Shown piece after piece: positions 40,301 to 47,262 of a stretch of DNA of 64,000 bases. The stretch is from NCBI GenBank assembly GCA_029203165.1, contig CP119308.1:2604001-2668000 (forward strand), in the 5' to 3' direction. Below the pieces are notes generated by a model. It ran no database searches. It was not told the DNA's origin and saw only the letters and a program-made list of their open reading frames with translations. Within the stretch, counting starts at the first letter, position 1; every line of letters begins with the position of its first letter. Source of the DNA: Candidatus Microbacterium colombiense. GTDB taxonomy: Bacteria > Actinomycetota > Actinomycetes > Actinomycetales > Microbacteriaceae. The translations under genes were made by a program, and so were the position numbers.

Positions 40301-40841
40301 GGCGTTCGCGTGCTTGGGCTTGGAACGCCGAGAGGCGATGTGGCTCGCCGGCGCCGCGGCCGAGGACCGAGCACGATTCCTTCCCGGAACGACGGTGGCC
40401 GTGCAGCCCCCCTTGTTCGCCGACCAGACCAGCTACGAGAAGCTCTCCGCCGATCTCTGGGCCACCGGAGTCTCGACCGACGACCATCCGATGACCCACT
40501 TCCGCGACGCGCTGCGGGAACGCGGTGTTCTCACCGCCACAGACCTCCAGTCGCACGAGGTGGGTCGGCGGATCGAGGTCGCCGGTCTCGTGACCCATCG
40601 CCAACGCCCGGCGACGGCAGCGGGCGTCACCTTCGTGAACCTCGAGGACGAGAGCGGGCTGGTCAACGTCGTCTGTTCGATGGGCGTGTGGAACCGCTAC
40701 CGTCGGGTGGCTCGCGATTCGCCGGCGCTCATCATCCGCGGCATCCTGGAGCGTTCCCCTGAGGGCGTGATCAACGTACTGGCCGATGCCTTCGAGGATC
40801 TGCGCACGGGGCTCTCCCACCGCTCACGGGACTTCCGGTGA
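37377..40841 (+). CDS. dnaE2: DnaE2/ImuC error-prone DNA polymerase III alpha
   Basis: 1154 residues. PHP domain at the start (YAELHAHSSYSFLDGASS, about 62-79; LTALALTDHDGFYGA). Polymerase catalytic aspartates sit in EPDIDVDFDSRRRE. A helix-hairpin-helix region (GLGGVRGIGAPLAERIV) and a C-terminal OB-like domain complete it. The tail is shorter than in DnaE1. Start ATG 37377 shares a base with the imuB stop; an upstream in-frame ATG (37323) lies inside imuB. The stop is followed by 17-bp tandem repeats belonging to the convergent gene. Confidence 0.95.
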   Translation: MGWHNPPLTWNELERTLSAEESSPHPTGSEPRGHRVDPGPVSRRRQRTPPTELLRPTDAVPYAELHAHSSYSFLDGASSPEDLLSEAERLGLTALALTDHDGFYGAARFAEVAELMDVHLQTVFGAELSLDLTAPQRGTPDPQGSHLLVLARGMEGYHRLSGAITAAQLRGGEKGRPVYDLDELAASADGQWTILTGCRKGSVRLGLENGDAATPLRHLVDLFGADHVAVELFDHGDPQDTGRNDALTELATRMRLPVVATNNVHYATPERAQLAEAVAAVRAVRSMDDLDGWLPAHGGAHLRSGAEMAARFRRYPGALSYGLELAAASAFPLRRARPDLPQQEVPEGHTPMSWLRALVWQAVPTKYPRLDDEGRRRIERELDVIEEKDFPGYFLIVHDIVAEARRRGILCQGRGSAAASAVCYLLSITAVDPILYRLPFERFLATTRQEEPDIDVDFDSRRREEIIQWVYGRYGRQRAAQVANVIQYRPKNAIRDMARALGYSPGQQDAWSRQVDGWSAGLEVADEHDIPENVLEYAGELLKAPRHLGIHSGGMVLTARPVGEVVPVEHARMEDRTVIQWDKDDAAWMGLVKFDLLGLGMLAALQHSFDLIHDATGEKWTLETIPKEEPAVYDMLCRADSIGVFQVESRAQIGLLPRLQPRSFYDLTIQIALIRPGPIQGGAVHPFVRRKIAKDRIDEENRERATRGEDPLPFTIPYAHPDLEDILRRTLGVPIFQEQLIQMATAIGDCTADEADLLRRAMGSKRGLEKIEKIRKKLYAGMTRRGLDAETSDRIYAQIQAFSNFGFAESHSLSFALLVYASSWVKLHYPAAFLAGLLRSQPMGFYSAATLTADARRHGVEVHRPDLHASGATEMMEPLSSTTTGKPTGQDSCLADPQPPTLRFDRSAVDDSAAHRRDGGYAVRLGLGGVRGIGAPLAERIVAEREKNGVYLDLNDLVRRTDASAAQLEALATAGAFACLGLERREAMWLAGAAAEDRARFLPGTTVAVQPPLFADQTSYEKLSADLWATGVSTDDHPMTHFRDALRERGVLTATDLQSHEVGRRIEVAGLVTHRQRPATAAGVTFVNLEDESGLVNVVCSMGVWNRYRRVARDSPALIIRGILERSPEGVINVLADAFEDLRTGLSHRSRDFR

Positions 40842-40849
40842 GCGCCGGG

Positions 40850-40917
40850 TCACCGAAAGCGACCGGTCCCCAGATGCCCTCGATCACCAGAAGCGACCGG
40901 TCACCAGAAGCGTTCGG
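40850..40917. repeat. Four 17-bp tandem units at the 3' end of the 126-aa gene
   Basis: Units begin at 40850, 40867, 40884 and 40901. The core is TCACCAGAAGCG in the last two, TCACCGAAAGCG in the first, and the second is degenerate (TCCCCAGATGCC). The rightmost unit contains the minus-strand gene's last codons and TGA. The others lie between its stop and dnaE2. Confidence 0.9.
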
Positions 40918-41281
40918 GTTCCTCCGCGGGAGGACGATCGCTGCCGCCCCAGCGGTCGGCCTCCGCCTTCGCCGCTTCCGCCGCCGCATCCGCATCACGC
41001 AGAGCGACCTTGGCTCCCACCGCACCGGGTCCGATGGGATCGATCGTCAGTGTCGTCCTCACCCCGCGTTCGCCGATGCTCACCGTGCACTCGAGAATCC
41101 TGCCGAGCCATCGGGAGGATTCGCCCCGAGCCTCTTCCCGCCGGTACCGGATGCCGGTGTCCAGATCGACGATCTCGATCAGCACAGGCTCGTCCGAGAA
41201 CGGATCCACGCGCTCGGACACCTCGACTCGATGGCCGGGGGCGATAGCGACCTGCGCGGTCAGCACGAGCGTTCTGTCCAT
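40901..41281 (-). CDS. Hypothetical protein
   Basis: 126 residues, ATG 41281 preceded by GGTGGAG. Beta-rich start (MDRTLVLTAQVAIAPGHRVE), then VLIEIVDLDTGIRYRREE, RTTLTIDPIGPGAVGAKV, and an Ala/Glu-rich tail ending EERF-type. No known domain recognised; no membrane segment. Coding-like codon use. Convergent with dnaE2, and its 3' end carries the 17-bp tandem repeats. Confidence 0.7.
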   Translation of the reverse strand: MDRTLVLTAQVAIAPGHRVEVSERVDPFSDEPVLIEIVDLDTGIRYRREEARGESSRWLGRILECTVSIGERGVRTTLTIDPIGPGAVGAKVALRDADAAAEAAKAEADRWGGSDRPPAEEPERFW

Positions 41282-41741
41282 GTCTCCACCTTATGAAAAC
41301 GCGTCTCCGAGGCAAGTGTCTCGTCGTCCGAGATACTTTCTTACAGAATGTTTGTCCCCCAAATGGCGGACAAGGCGAAATAGGGTTATTCTGCTAAACG
41401 TAGCGGGGGCTACCAGGCTGATGACTGGGGATTCAGCCGATGAGAGCAGCGATTCTTCGCCGCCTCCCCTGCCGTCCGGGTTGGGCGGTGCGCCCTCTCG
41501 AGACTCCGTCTGGGGCGGTCACTCGAGAGGGCAAACCCCGTGCCCTCACGCGGGTACGCCGCTCGACGATGGGCATCGGCGAGCCGGAACAGATGCGGAT
41601 GACATTCCATTCCCTGGTGCTGAGACGGTCGACGATCGACGTCCTGCGGTACCACCGCGATCGGCACCGCCGCACGATGTGCTACCACGGGGCCGGACAG
41701 ACGATGGGAGTCACCGATTCCCCTGTCGCAGAAAGCAGATC
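41282..41741. other. 460-nt region without a recognised gene
   Basis: The left part (to about 41420) is AT-richer than its surroundings. It contains an inverted repeat TTGTCC-N10-GGACAA at 41352-41373 and a TTATTCT-like -10 near 41385. An ORF from 41440 has GC-rich third positions for part of its length but matches nothing I know and runs into the serine hydrolase in another frame. Possibly a decayed gene upstream of the hydrolase. Confidence 0.5.
41352..41373. promoter_or_regulatory. Inverted repeat, possible operator
   Basis: TTGTCC and GGACAA arms separated by 10 nt, 370 nt upstream of the serine hydrolase. Confidence 0.4.
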
Positions 41742-42925
41742 GTGTCGCCCGCATTCTCTCCTCGTTCCCCGCTCGCCCTCCTCGCCGGTGCGGCGATCGC
41801 CACCGCGATCCTCGCCGGGTGCTCGGCGCCGGCATCATCTCCCACCCCCTCATCAGGCACAGAGGCCCCCGCCGCGGCATCCTTCGACGCCGGGACCGTG
41901 AAGAAGCTCGATGCCCTCCTCGACTCCGCCGTCTCGAAGGGCGGCATGCCCGGAGCGACCGTCGCCATCTGGAGCGCGGACGGCGACTACGTCTCCTCTG
42001 CGGGCTACGCGGACATCGAGAAGAAGACCGAGATGACGAGCGATCTGAACCATCGCATCGGCAGCGTCACGAAGACCTTCACCGTCACCGCGCTGCTGCG
42101 GTTGGTGGACGCAGGTAAAGCCTCCCTCGACGATCCGATCTCGGACTATGTCGACGGCCTCCCGGAAGGCGACCGCATCACGCTGCGCCAGCTCGCGAAC
42201 ATGACGGCCGGCGTTCCCGAGTACACAGAGGATCCGGAGTTCGTGGCGAACTTCCTGCAGGATCCGCAGGTCGCGCTCACGCCGCGGAGCCTGGTCGACG
42301 TGGTGGCCGACGCTCCTCTGGCCTTCGAGCCCGGCTCGGAGTTCGCATACTCCAACACGAACACGGTGCTCATCGGTCTCGCGATCGAGAAGATCACCGG
42401 CAAGCCCTTGGCCGAGGTCATCAAGACCGAAGTCACCGATCCGCTCGGGATGACGCACACTTTCCTCCCTGAGGCGAACGAGTTCCCCGCACCGCACGCC
42501 GAGGGCTACACCCGTCAGACGACGGACGGCTCGCAGGTCGCTGCGACGGACTGGAATCCCTCCTGGGCGTGGGCATCCGGCGCGATCGTCTCCGATCTGG
42601 ACGATCTGAAGATCTGGGTGCCGGCCCTCGCGACGGGCGAGCTGCTGTCGCCGGAGCTGCAGAAGGAGCGGCTCGACGTGGTGCCGTTCTCGCCGGAGGA
42701 TCCGACGTCGGGCTACGGGCTCGGGCTCTTCACCATCAACGGCTGGATCGGCCACAACGGTAGCCTGCCGGGGTACAAGACCGTCACGGTCTACTTTCCC
42801 GAGAAGAAGTGACGATCGTCGTCTTCACCAACTCCGACGTGCAGGGCGAGTCCGATCTCGCCGGTGATCTGCTGACGCCGATCACCGAGTTGCTCACTCC
42901 GGAGAACGTGTACTCGATGGGCTGA
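41742..42925 (+). pseudogene. Serine hydrolase (class C beta-lactamase family) lipoprotein, frameshifted near the end
   Basis: GTG 41742 with AGAAAG upstream. Lipoprotein signal with lipobox LAGC (about residues 17-27). The serine hydrolase fold has the SxxK nucleophile in IGSVTKTF, the YSN motif in FAYSNTNTVLIG, and HNGSLPGYKT near the end. The frame stops at 42810-42812 after PEKK. Reading on with one extra base gives VTIVVFTNSDVQGESD to a stop at 42923, the expected C-terminal strand. A single missing G at about 42808-42810 explains this: true mutation or assembly error. It could still fold if the last ~37 residues are dispensable. Confidence 0.85.
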
Positions 42926-42968
42926 GGTGGATGCCGGGGCCGTTCGTGGGCGGTCCCGGCACTCCCGT

Positions 42969-44465
42969 CTAACCGAACCATCGGACGGTCTTGTACCTCA
43001 TCAGTGTCGGATGGCTGACATCACCGGGAAAGTTGTTCAAAGTGGTGAACTCCGTCGGCTGACCGAAGATGGTGCGATAGTCCGCGTCGCGAATCGTAGC
43101 CTTGAGGACTTCTTCGAGCTTGAGCCGCGGGATGACACCGAAACGCACGAAGGGATACAGGACCGCGGTGTTGACGACGATGGCGGGCACCAGGATCAAG
43201 AGGAACCACCAGTTCGCGACCTCCACGAAGGAGATCGCGAGGAGGCAAGCGGCGAGCACCGCCGCCAGGAGCACCGATCCGACCTTGGGGTAGAGCCAGC
43301 CCTCGTACCGGGCCAGTCGGCGGCAGAGACGAAGCCCGAACGCCCCAGCCGCCGCTGCCACGAATGACAGCAGTCCGGCAAGCCAGGGATACGTGCTCGC
43401 AAGCGGACCGATCAGCCACCCGGCGCCGAAGAAGATGGGAACCGCGAGAAGGATCAGAGACAAGGTGAACCAGATCCGGGGCCATCGCGAGGAACGCAGC
43501 ACGGGGCTTGAGGTTCGTTCGAGCCTCGGCTCGATCTCAGCGAACCCCAGAACCGCCAGGACTTCCGCCTGGATTCTTGAACGTTTCGTCGCAGCCCGCT
43601 GTGCGGCCTGAATCGCGAAGGGCGTCAACAGCTCGCCGTGGTAACGATTGAGCCCCCGCGGGCCGCTGCCTCCGCCATACAGGATCTTGGCGATCCGCCC
43701 CTGAATGATGCGGTCGACCATCGCCTGTTCACCCGCGCTGAACGTTGCGCGTTTGTTGAGGCGAGGCGCGAGCGTCGACCCGCTCTGATACGACCGGGCC
43801 CAGCCGACGGAATCGACCACGATGTCTTGGAGCGCGGAGGCTGCCGGATCGGTCCACACACCGCTGCCGCCGAACTCCCAGAGCGCGGCGGACGCCGCGT
43901 AGCTCACTCGCTCCTGCGGATAAGCGCCATCCACAGAGGTCGCGCGAACCCAATCGGCGATCTGCGCGTCAGAGGGAGAGTCAGCGAGCACGCGCGGCAG
44001 CGGGGGCGCGGGCGGCTGCACTTCTGAACGACGCACCTCTTGAACGAGACGGAACGACTCCCTGGATGCGGCGAAGTCGGCACCACCCCCGAGAAGCGCG
44101 TAGGTCGCGAACATTCTGAATGTGGGAGACACATCCCCTCGTATCGCCTCGTCTGCGATGGCGTTGAGGAGCGCGATGGGCGCTTTCGTCCCCCTCCACG
44201 TGACCGTGTCCTCGCGCACGGTCAGTTGATATCCGGGAAGAGACGATGCGTTCAGTTCGTCGATTCCGCTCAGGCGCATGACCGAGGATGCGACCAACAA
44301 CGCGGCGAGGACGTGATCGGTGTCCGACTCCGGAGCGAGATACCGAATGTCGTCACGAGCGTAGAGCTGTTCGACGATCGCCCGGATGGGCGCTGGACCG
44401 CCCCACTCAGGAGCCACAGATCGCTCGCGCACGGTTCGAATCAGGTCGGTGACGTCCGATTTCAC
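42969..44465 (-). CDS. Unknown membrane protein with four C-terminal helices
   Basis: 498 residues from GTG 44465; TATGCT (44472-44477) ends 6 nt before it. GTG 44471 is the alternative start. Residues 1-320 are soluble, mostly helical, with no motif I recognise (DWVRATSVDGAYPQERVSYA region Trp/Ala-rich). Four membrane helices lie at about 335-360, 365-385, 395-415 and 420-440. A basic cytoplasmic tail ends YKTVRWFG. Just outside the left end of the tRNA-Pro element. Lower GC and less extreme codon use than its neighbours. Confidence 0.75.
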   Translation of the reverse strand: MKSDVTDLIRTVRERSVAPEWGGPAPIRAIVEQLYARDDIRYLAPESDTDHVLAALLVASSVMRLSGIDELNASSLPGYQLTVREDTVTWRGTKAPIALLNAIADEAIRGDVSPTFRMFATYALLGGGADFAASRESFRLVQEVRRSEVQPPAPPLPRVLADSPSDAQIADWVRATSVDGAYPQERVSYAASAALWEFGGSGVWTDPAASALQDIVVDSVGWARSYQSGSTLAPRLNKRATFSAGEQAMVDRIIQGRIAKILYGGGSGPRGLNRYHGELLTPFAIQAAQRAATKRSRIQAEVLAVLGFAEIEPRLERTSSPVLRSSRWPRIWFTLSLILLAVPIFFGAGWLIGPLASTYPWLAGLLSFVAAAAGAFGLRLCRRLARYEGWLYPKVGSVLLAAVLAACLLAISFVEVANWWFLLILVPAIVVNTAVLYPFVRFGVIPRLKLEEVLKATIRDADYRTIFGQPTEFTTLNNFPGDVSHPTLMRYKTVRWFG

Positions 44466-44600
44466 GTGCACAGCATATTGGTTGCCGCACCGGCGGCGCG
44501 AGGCACCGGACCCGTCGCTGATGAGGGCGGGGAGAGTCCCCGGCCCCGTCGATCGGTGCGTTCTGATCGTGCATCAGCGAGCGCAGGCGGACATGACGAA

Positions 44601-44630
44601 GGCCCGGAGACTCTTGCGAGTTTCCGGGCC
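44601..44630. terminator. Terminator of the original tRNA-Pro unit
   Basis: 13-nt arms with one G-U pair (GGCCCGGAGACTC / GAGTTTCCGGGCC) and a 4-nt loop. On the minus strand it comes directly after the tRNA 3' fragment at 44638-44680. Confidence 0.75.
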
Positions 44631-44637
44631 TCATGTC

Positions 44638-44680
44638 GTCGGGCTGACAGGATTTGAACCTGCGACCCCTTGACCCCCAG
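44638..44680 (-). repeat. attL: displaced 3' part of tRNA-Pro
   Basis: 43 nt that match the 3' half of the intact tRNA-Pro at 52019-52061 with one mismatch (44670 T versus 52051 C). They contain the anticodon-loop side, T-arm and acceptor 3' strand. Its last 16 nt (44665-44680) are also identical to 52138-52153 in the broken tRNA. Confidence 0.88.
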
Positions 44681-45244
44681 GCGTCCGAACAGCCCGAATC
44701 GGGCCAGAAACCGCGTAGTTCCGCAGATCAGACCATGCGGGACACGTCACGCAATGCAGGGTTTGCATGATTCTGGTCCCCTTTTGGTCCCTGCGCGGGG
44801 GAGCCATGAACGAGGTCAAACGGTGCCCCAACGCGCCGATGGTCGGCGAGTCCATTTCGCGCAGCTAAAGCAAGTTGACCCGACAGGGAAATTGACCCTC
44901 GCCTCAGCGGCGAGCGCGAATCAAGAACTTAGGCCTCGGGTCACTGCCCATCCTGCGCCCTAACCTCGATGTGGACACTTCATCGTCGACACAACCGCTT
45001 GTCGACGCGTCCGGAGTTTTCGACTGTCGATCCCGGAGGGAGTACAGCATGGCCCCACCATCATTCGCCACAGTAGCCGTGTTCTGCCTGCGAAGTTCGG
45101 GATACCGGCGCGGTCTCAGACGCGCGTGCCCGTCGGGCAGAGGATCGCGCAAAGCAGTGGAGAGTCTCGCGGAGTCTTCTTGGACTGAAAAGTTGCCAGC
45201 AAAGCTCGTCGGCCGCCGAGCCGGCGGGCCACCACCCGCGCTCC
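44681..45244. other. 564-nt stretch without a supported gene
   Basis: Holds the left copy of a GGGACC-AAAA-GGGGACC motif (44772-44791). Short ORFs on both strands lack ribosome sites and any familiar residues. It may include remnants of the element's left end. Confidence 0.5.
44772..44791 (-). repeat. Left copy of GGGACC-rich end repeat
   Basis: Minus strand reads GGGACCAAAAGGGGACCAGA. The plus strand at 51937-51959 reads a near-identical pair of GGGGACC units, so the two lie inverted near the two ends of the element. Possible integrase arm sites or duplicated integrase 3' ends. Confidence 0.6.
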
Positions 45245-45258
45245 CGGACACATGTCCG
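45245..45258. promoter_or_regulatory. Palindromic operator for the TetR-CarD pair
   Basis: CGGACA-CA-TGTCCG, 10 nt upstream of the -10 box TATTCT (45269-45274). Placed to block RNA polymerase; likely the TetR autoregulatory site. Confidence 0.65.
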
Positions 45259-45281
45259 CGAGTTCTGCTATTCTCATGGTG

Positions 45282-45929
45282 ATGATTCCCTCCACCGTGG
45301 TGTTTGAGTCCCGTTTGGGACGGGTCGACAAGCAGATGGATCCTCGGACGAGGCGCATGATGTCGCGACTGTTCGACGCGGCGGCTGATCTGTCGGCGGA
45401 TCCGACAGGATTTTCTGTGCGGACTCTGGTCGATGCCGCCGGGGTCAGTCGGAGCGCGTTCTACGCGCATTTCACTGACCTCAACGACTTCGCGTCGGCG
45501 TTCCTCGCACACAGCCTCGCCGACATTCGGCTGCAGGTCTCGACAACCTCAAGCCGGCAGCCCCGAGAGACCATCGCGCGCGACGGTTACGCGCGCCTGG
45601 TCGCCCACCTGGTGGCGCATTTCGAGATGTATCGGGCGGCGTTGGCGATCGACGCGATGCGGGCAGCGTACGAGCGGTTTGTCGCGTCGTACGCGATCGA
45701 AGTGTTCGAGAGCGCTGTGGCGGGAGCTCAGCAAGACGCGCGCGTCAACGCCCGTGTTGCGGCGGTTCACACGGCCGGGGGCGTCGCGTCGGTGCTGATC
45801 GCCTGGCTGCTGGGCGCGCTCGACCTCAGCGACGACGAGATCGTGGATCAGCTTGTCACGCTCACCCCCAGCTGGCTGCAATCTCCCCCGACTGCTCTGG
45901 AAAACTCACAGAAAGAACATTCCTCATGA
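45282..45929 (+). CDS. TetR-family regulator
   Basis: 215 residues from ATG 45282, which lies 7 nt after TATTCT, so probably leaderless. Helix-turn-helix about 40-62 (FSVRTLVDAAGVSRSAFYAH). C-terminal helical ligand domain to about 200. Stop overlaps the CarD start (ATGA), tying the two together. Palindrome at 45245-45258 suggests self-repression. Ligand unknown. Codon use is less GC-biased than the core genes. Confidence 0.88.
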   Translation: MIPSTVVFESRLGRVDKQMDPRTRRMMSRLFDAAADLSADPTGFSVRTLVDAAGVSRSAFYAHFTDLNDFASAFLAHSLADIRLQVSTTSSRQPRETIARDGYARLVAHLVAHFEMYRAALAIDAMRAAYERFVASYAIEVFESAVAGAQQDARVNARVAAVHTAGGVASVLIAWLLGALDLSDDEIVDQLVTLTPSWLQSPPTALENSQKEHSS

Positions 45930-46420
45930 ATGTCAACATCGGCGACACCCTCGTCTACCCGCACCACGGCGCAGTAACTGTCACCGACGTGCGCGAACGC
46001 ACGGTCCGCGGCACCGACGACCTGTACGCGACGATGCGCGTCCACACCACCGACCTAACGATCCAGCTGCCGGTGTCGAAGTTCGAGTACGTCGGGGTGC
46101 GAAGCGTCGTCAGTGGTGATGAACTCGATCGGGTGTTCTCGGTGCTGCGAGAGCCGATGGTGGAAGAGTTCAGCAACTGGTCTCGCCGGTTCAAAGCAAA
46201 TCAGGAGAAGATGGCCGGCGGCGACATCTATCGGATCTCCGAAGTTGTCCGCGATCTCTGGCGCAGAGACATGACAAACGGGGTCTCTGCCGGCGAGAAA
46301 CGAATGCTGCAGAAGGCCAGGATCATCCTCGAGTCGGAGCTCGCGCTGACACTCGGTTGCAGCGCTGAACGCGCAGCCGAGGTCGTCGACCAGACCCTCG
46401 GTGAAGAAGCGGCTGCGTAA
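45926..46420 (+). CDS. CarD/CdnL-family RNA polymerase-binding protein
   Basis: 164 residues. N-terminal Tudor-like RNAP-interaction domain (GDTLVYPHHGAVTVTDV, about 6-22). C-terminal helical DNA-binding domain (FSNWSRRFKANQEKM, RISEVVRDLWRRD, SAGEKRMLQKARIIL). CarD stabilises open promoter complexes in actinobacteria. An essential copy is expected elsewhere, so this element-borne one is probably a paralogue. Coupled to a TetR gene. Confidence 0.88.
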   Translation: MNVNIGDTLVYPHHGAVTVTDVRERTVRGTDDLYATMRVHTTDLTIQLPVSKFEYVGVRSVVSGDELDRVFSVLREPMVEEFSNWSRRFKANQEKMAGGDIYRISEVVRDLWRRDMTNGVSAGEKRMLQKARIILESELALTLGCSAERAAEVVDQTLGEEAAA

Positions 46421-46716
46421 CCACAACCCTATGGGTGCGATACGACGGCGAGTCGAACGTTGCCCTGAAGCTCCGCTTCTCAAGCGCGGCGGTCCATCGG
46501 GGCGCCCTACAGGAATCGCCCCTAGCATGCGATGAGCCCGTCGGGAGGCAATGCTGCACAGTCAATGCTGTTGACGCTCTTGTCGGCTAGTGTTCAGGCT
46601 GCTTGTGGTCGCAGGATGCGATGGCACAGTTCAGCGATCGGCTGTGGCGGCGAGCCAGATCGTCGTGCGCGGAGGAACCAGCATCGTTGTCCCTGGCAGG
46701 AGTACATCGACTTGCG
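46421..46716. other. 296-nt gap, nothing recognised
   Basis: No ORF with a ribosome site and no hairpin terminator. It abuts the cut end of the glgB fragment at 46717, so part may be debris of the recombination that truncated it. Confidence 0.5.
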
Positions 46717-47262
46717 CTAAGGGATTTGCTCATCGGCGAGTTCCCGGTATCCGAGTCCCGGCCGCCACGATCCCAGATGCATCTTGTAGATGCTCACCGG
46801 GAGATCCAGTCCTCGACGGGCCGACTGCGCCGAACGCCACTCTTCGTCCGTCCACGCAAACGCGACGTCGTCTGCGACCACTGACGACGTCGAGGGGGGA
46901 AGCTCGGACTCGCGCGCGAAGGGATCGGCCTTTTGCACCCACCTCCCCGCGGCGGTCAAGATATCCAGTCGGTACAGATCGCCGACGCTCGCCTCGCGAA
47001 CTGTTCCACGCCAGAGCCCACCCTGACCCGATCGATGAAGTTCACCATCCCGGCCTGTCCAGTCGTTGAACGGCCCGATCACGCGCACCGCCTGCGCATG
47101 CGGTGCCCAGACCCCGAAGTCGACACCTCCACCTTGAGCGGATGAGCGAGGGTGGGCACCGAGGAGATCCCACAGGCGTGCCCCCTCGGGGGCGTTCGCT
47201 CGCCACGGCCGATCATCTCCTACTAGCGGGTACACGTCAGCTTTCTCGTCCCAGAAGAGAGA
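46717..47262 (-). pseudogene. glgB: glgB (1,4-alpha-glucan branching enzyme) fragment
   Basis: Encodes the CBM48-like sandwich and the first strand of the catalytic barrel: LWDLLGAHP, VDFGVWAPHAQAVRVIG, GPFNDWTG, SIYKMHLGSWRPG. It stops at YRELADEQIP, where GlgB should continue with the helix and barrel for ~450 more residues. Upstream it reads in frame without a start back to the TAA of the ALDH gene; GTG 47235 is only a possible start. Truncated at both ends and non-functional. Confidence 0.85.

Noticed and set aside
41410..41880. Minus-strand ORF before the serine hydrolase
   Set aside because: Basic low-complexity product reading antisense into the lipoprotein signal region.
44971..45282. 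Small ORF upstream of the TetR gene
   Set aside because: No ribosome site, unbiased composition, and it would cross the operator and promoter.
46532..47069. Overlapping plus-strand ORFs between CarD and ALDH
   Set aside because: They run through the antisense of the glgB fragment and show no conserved features.
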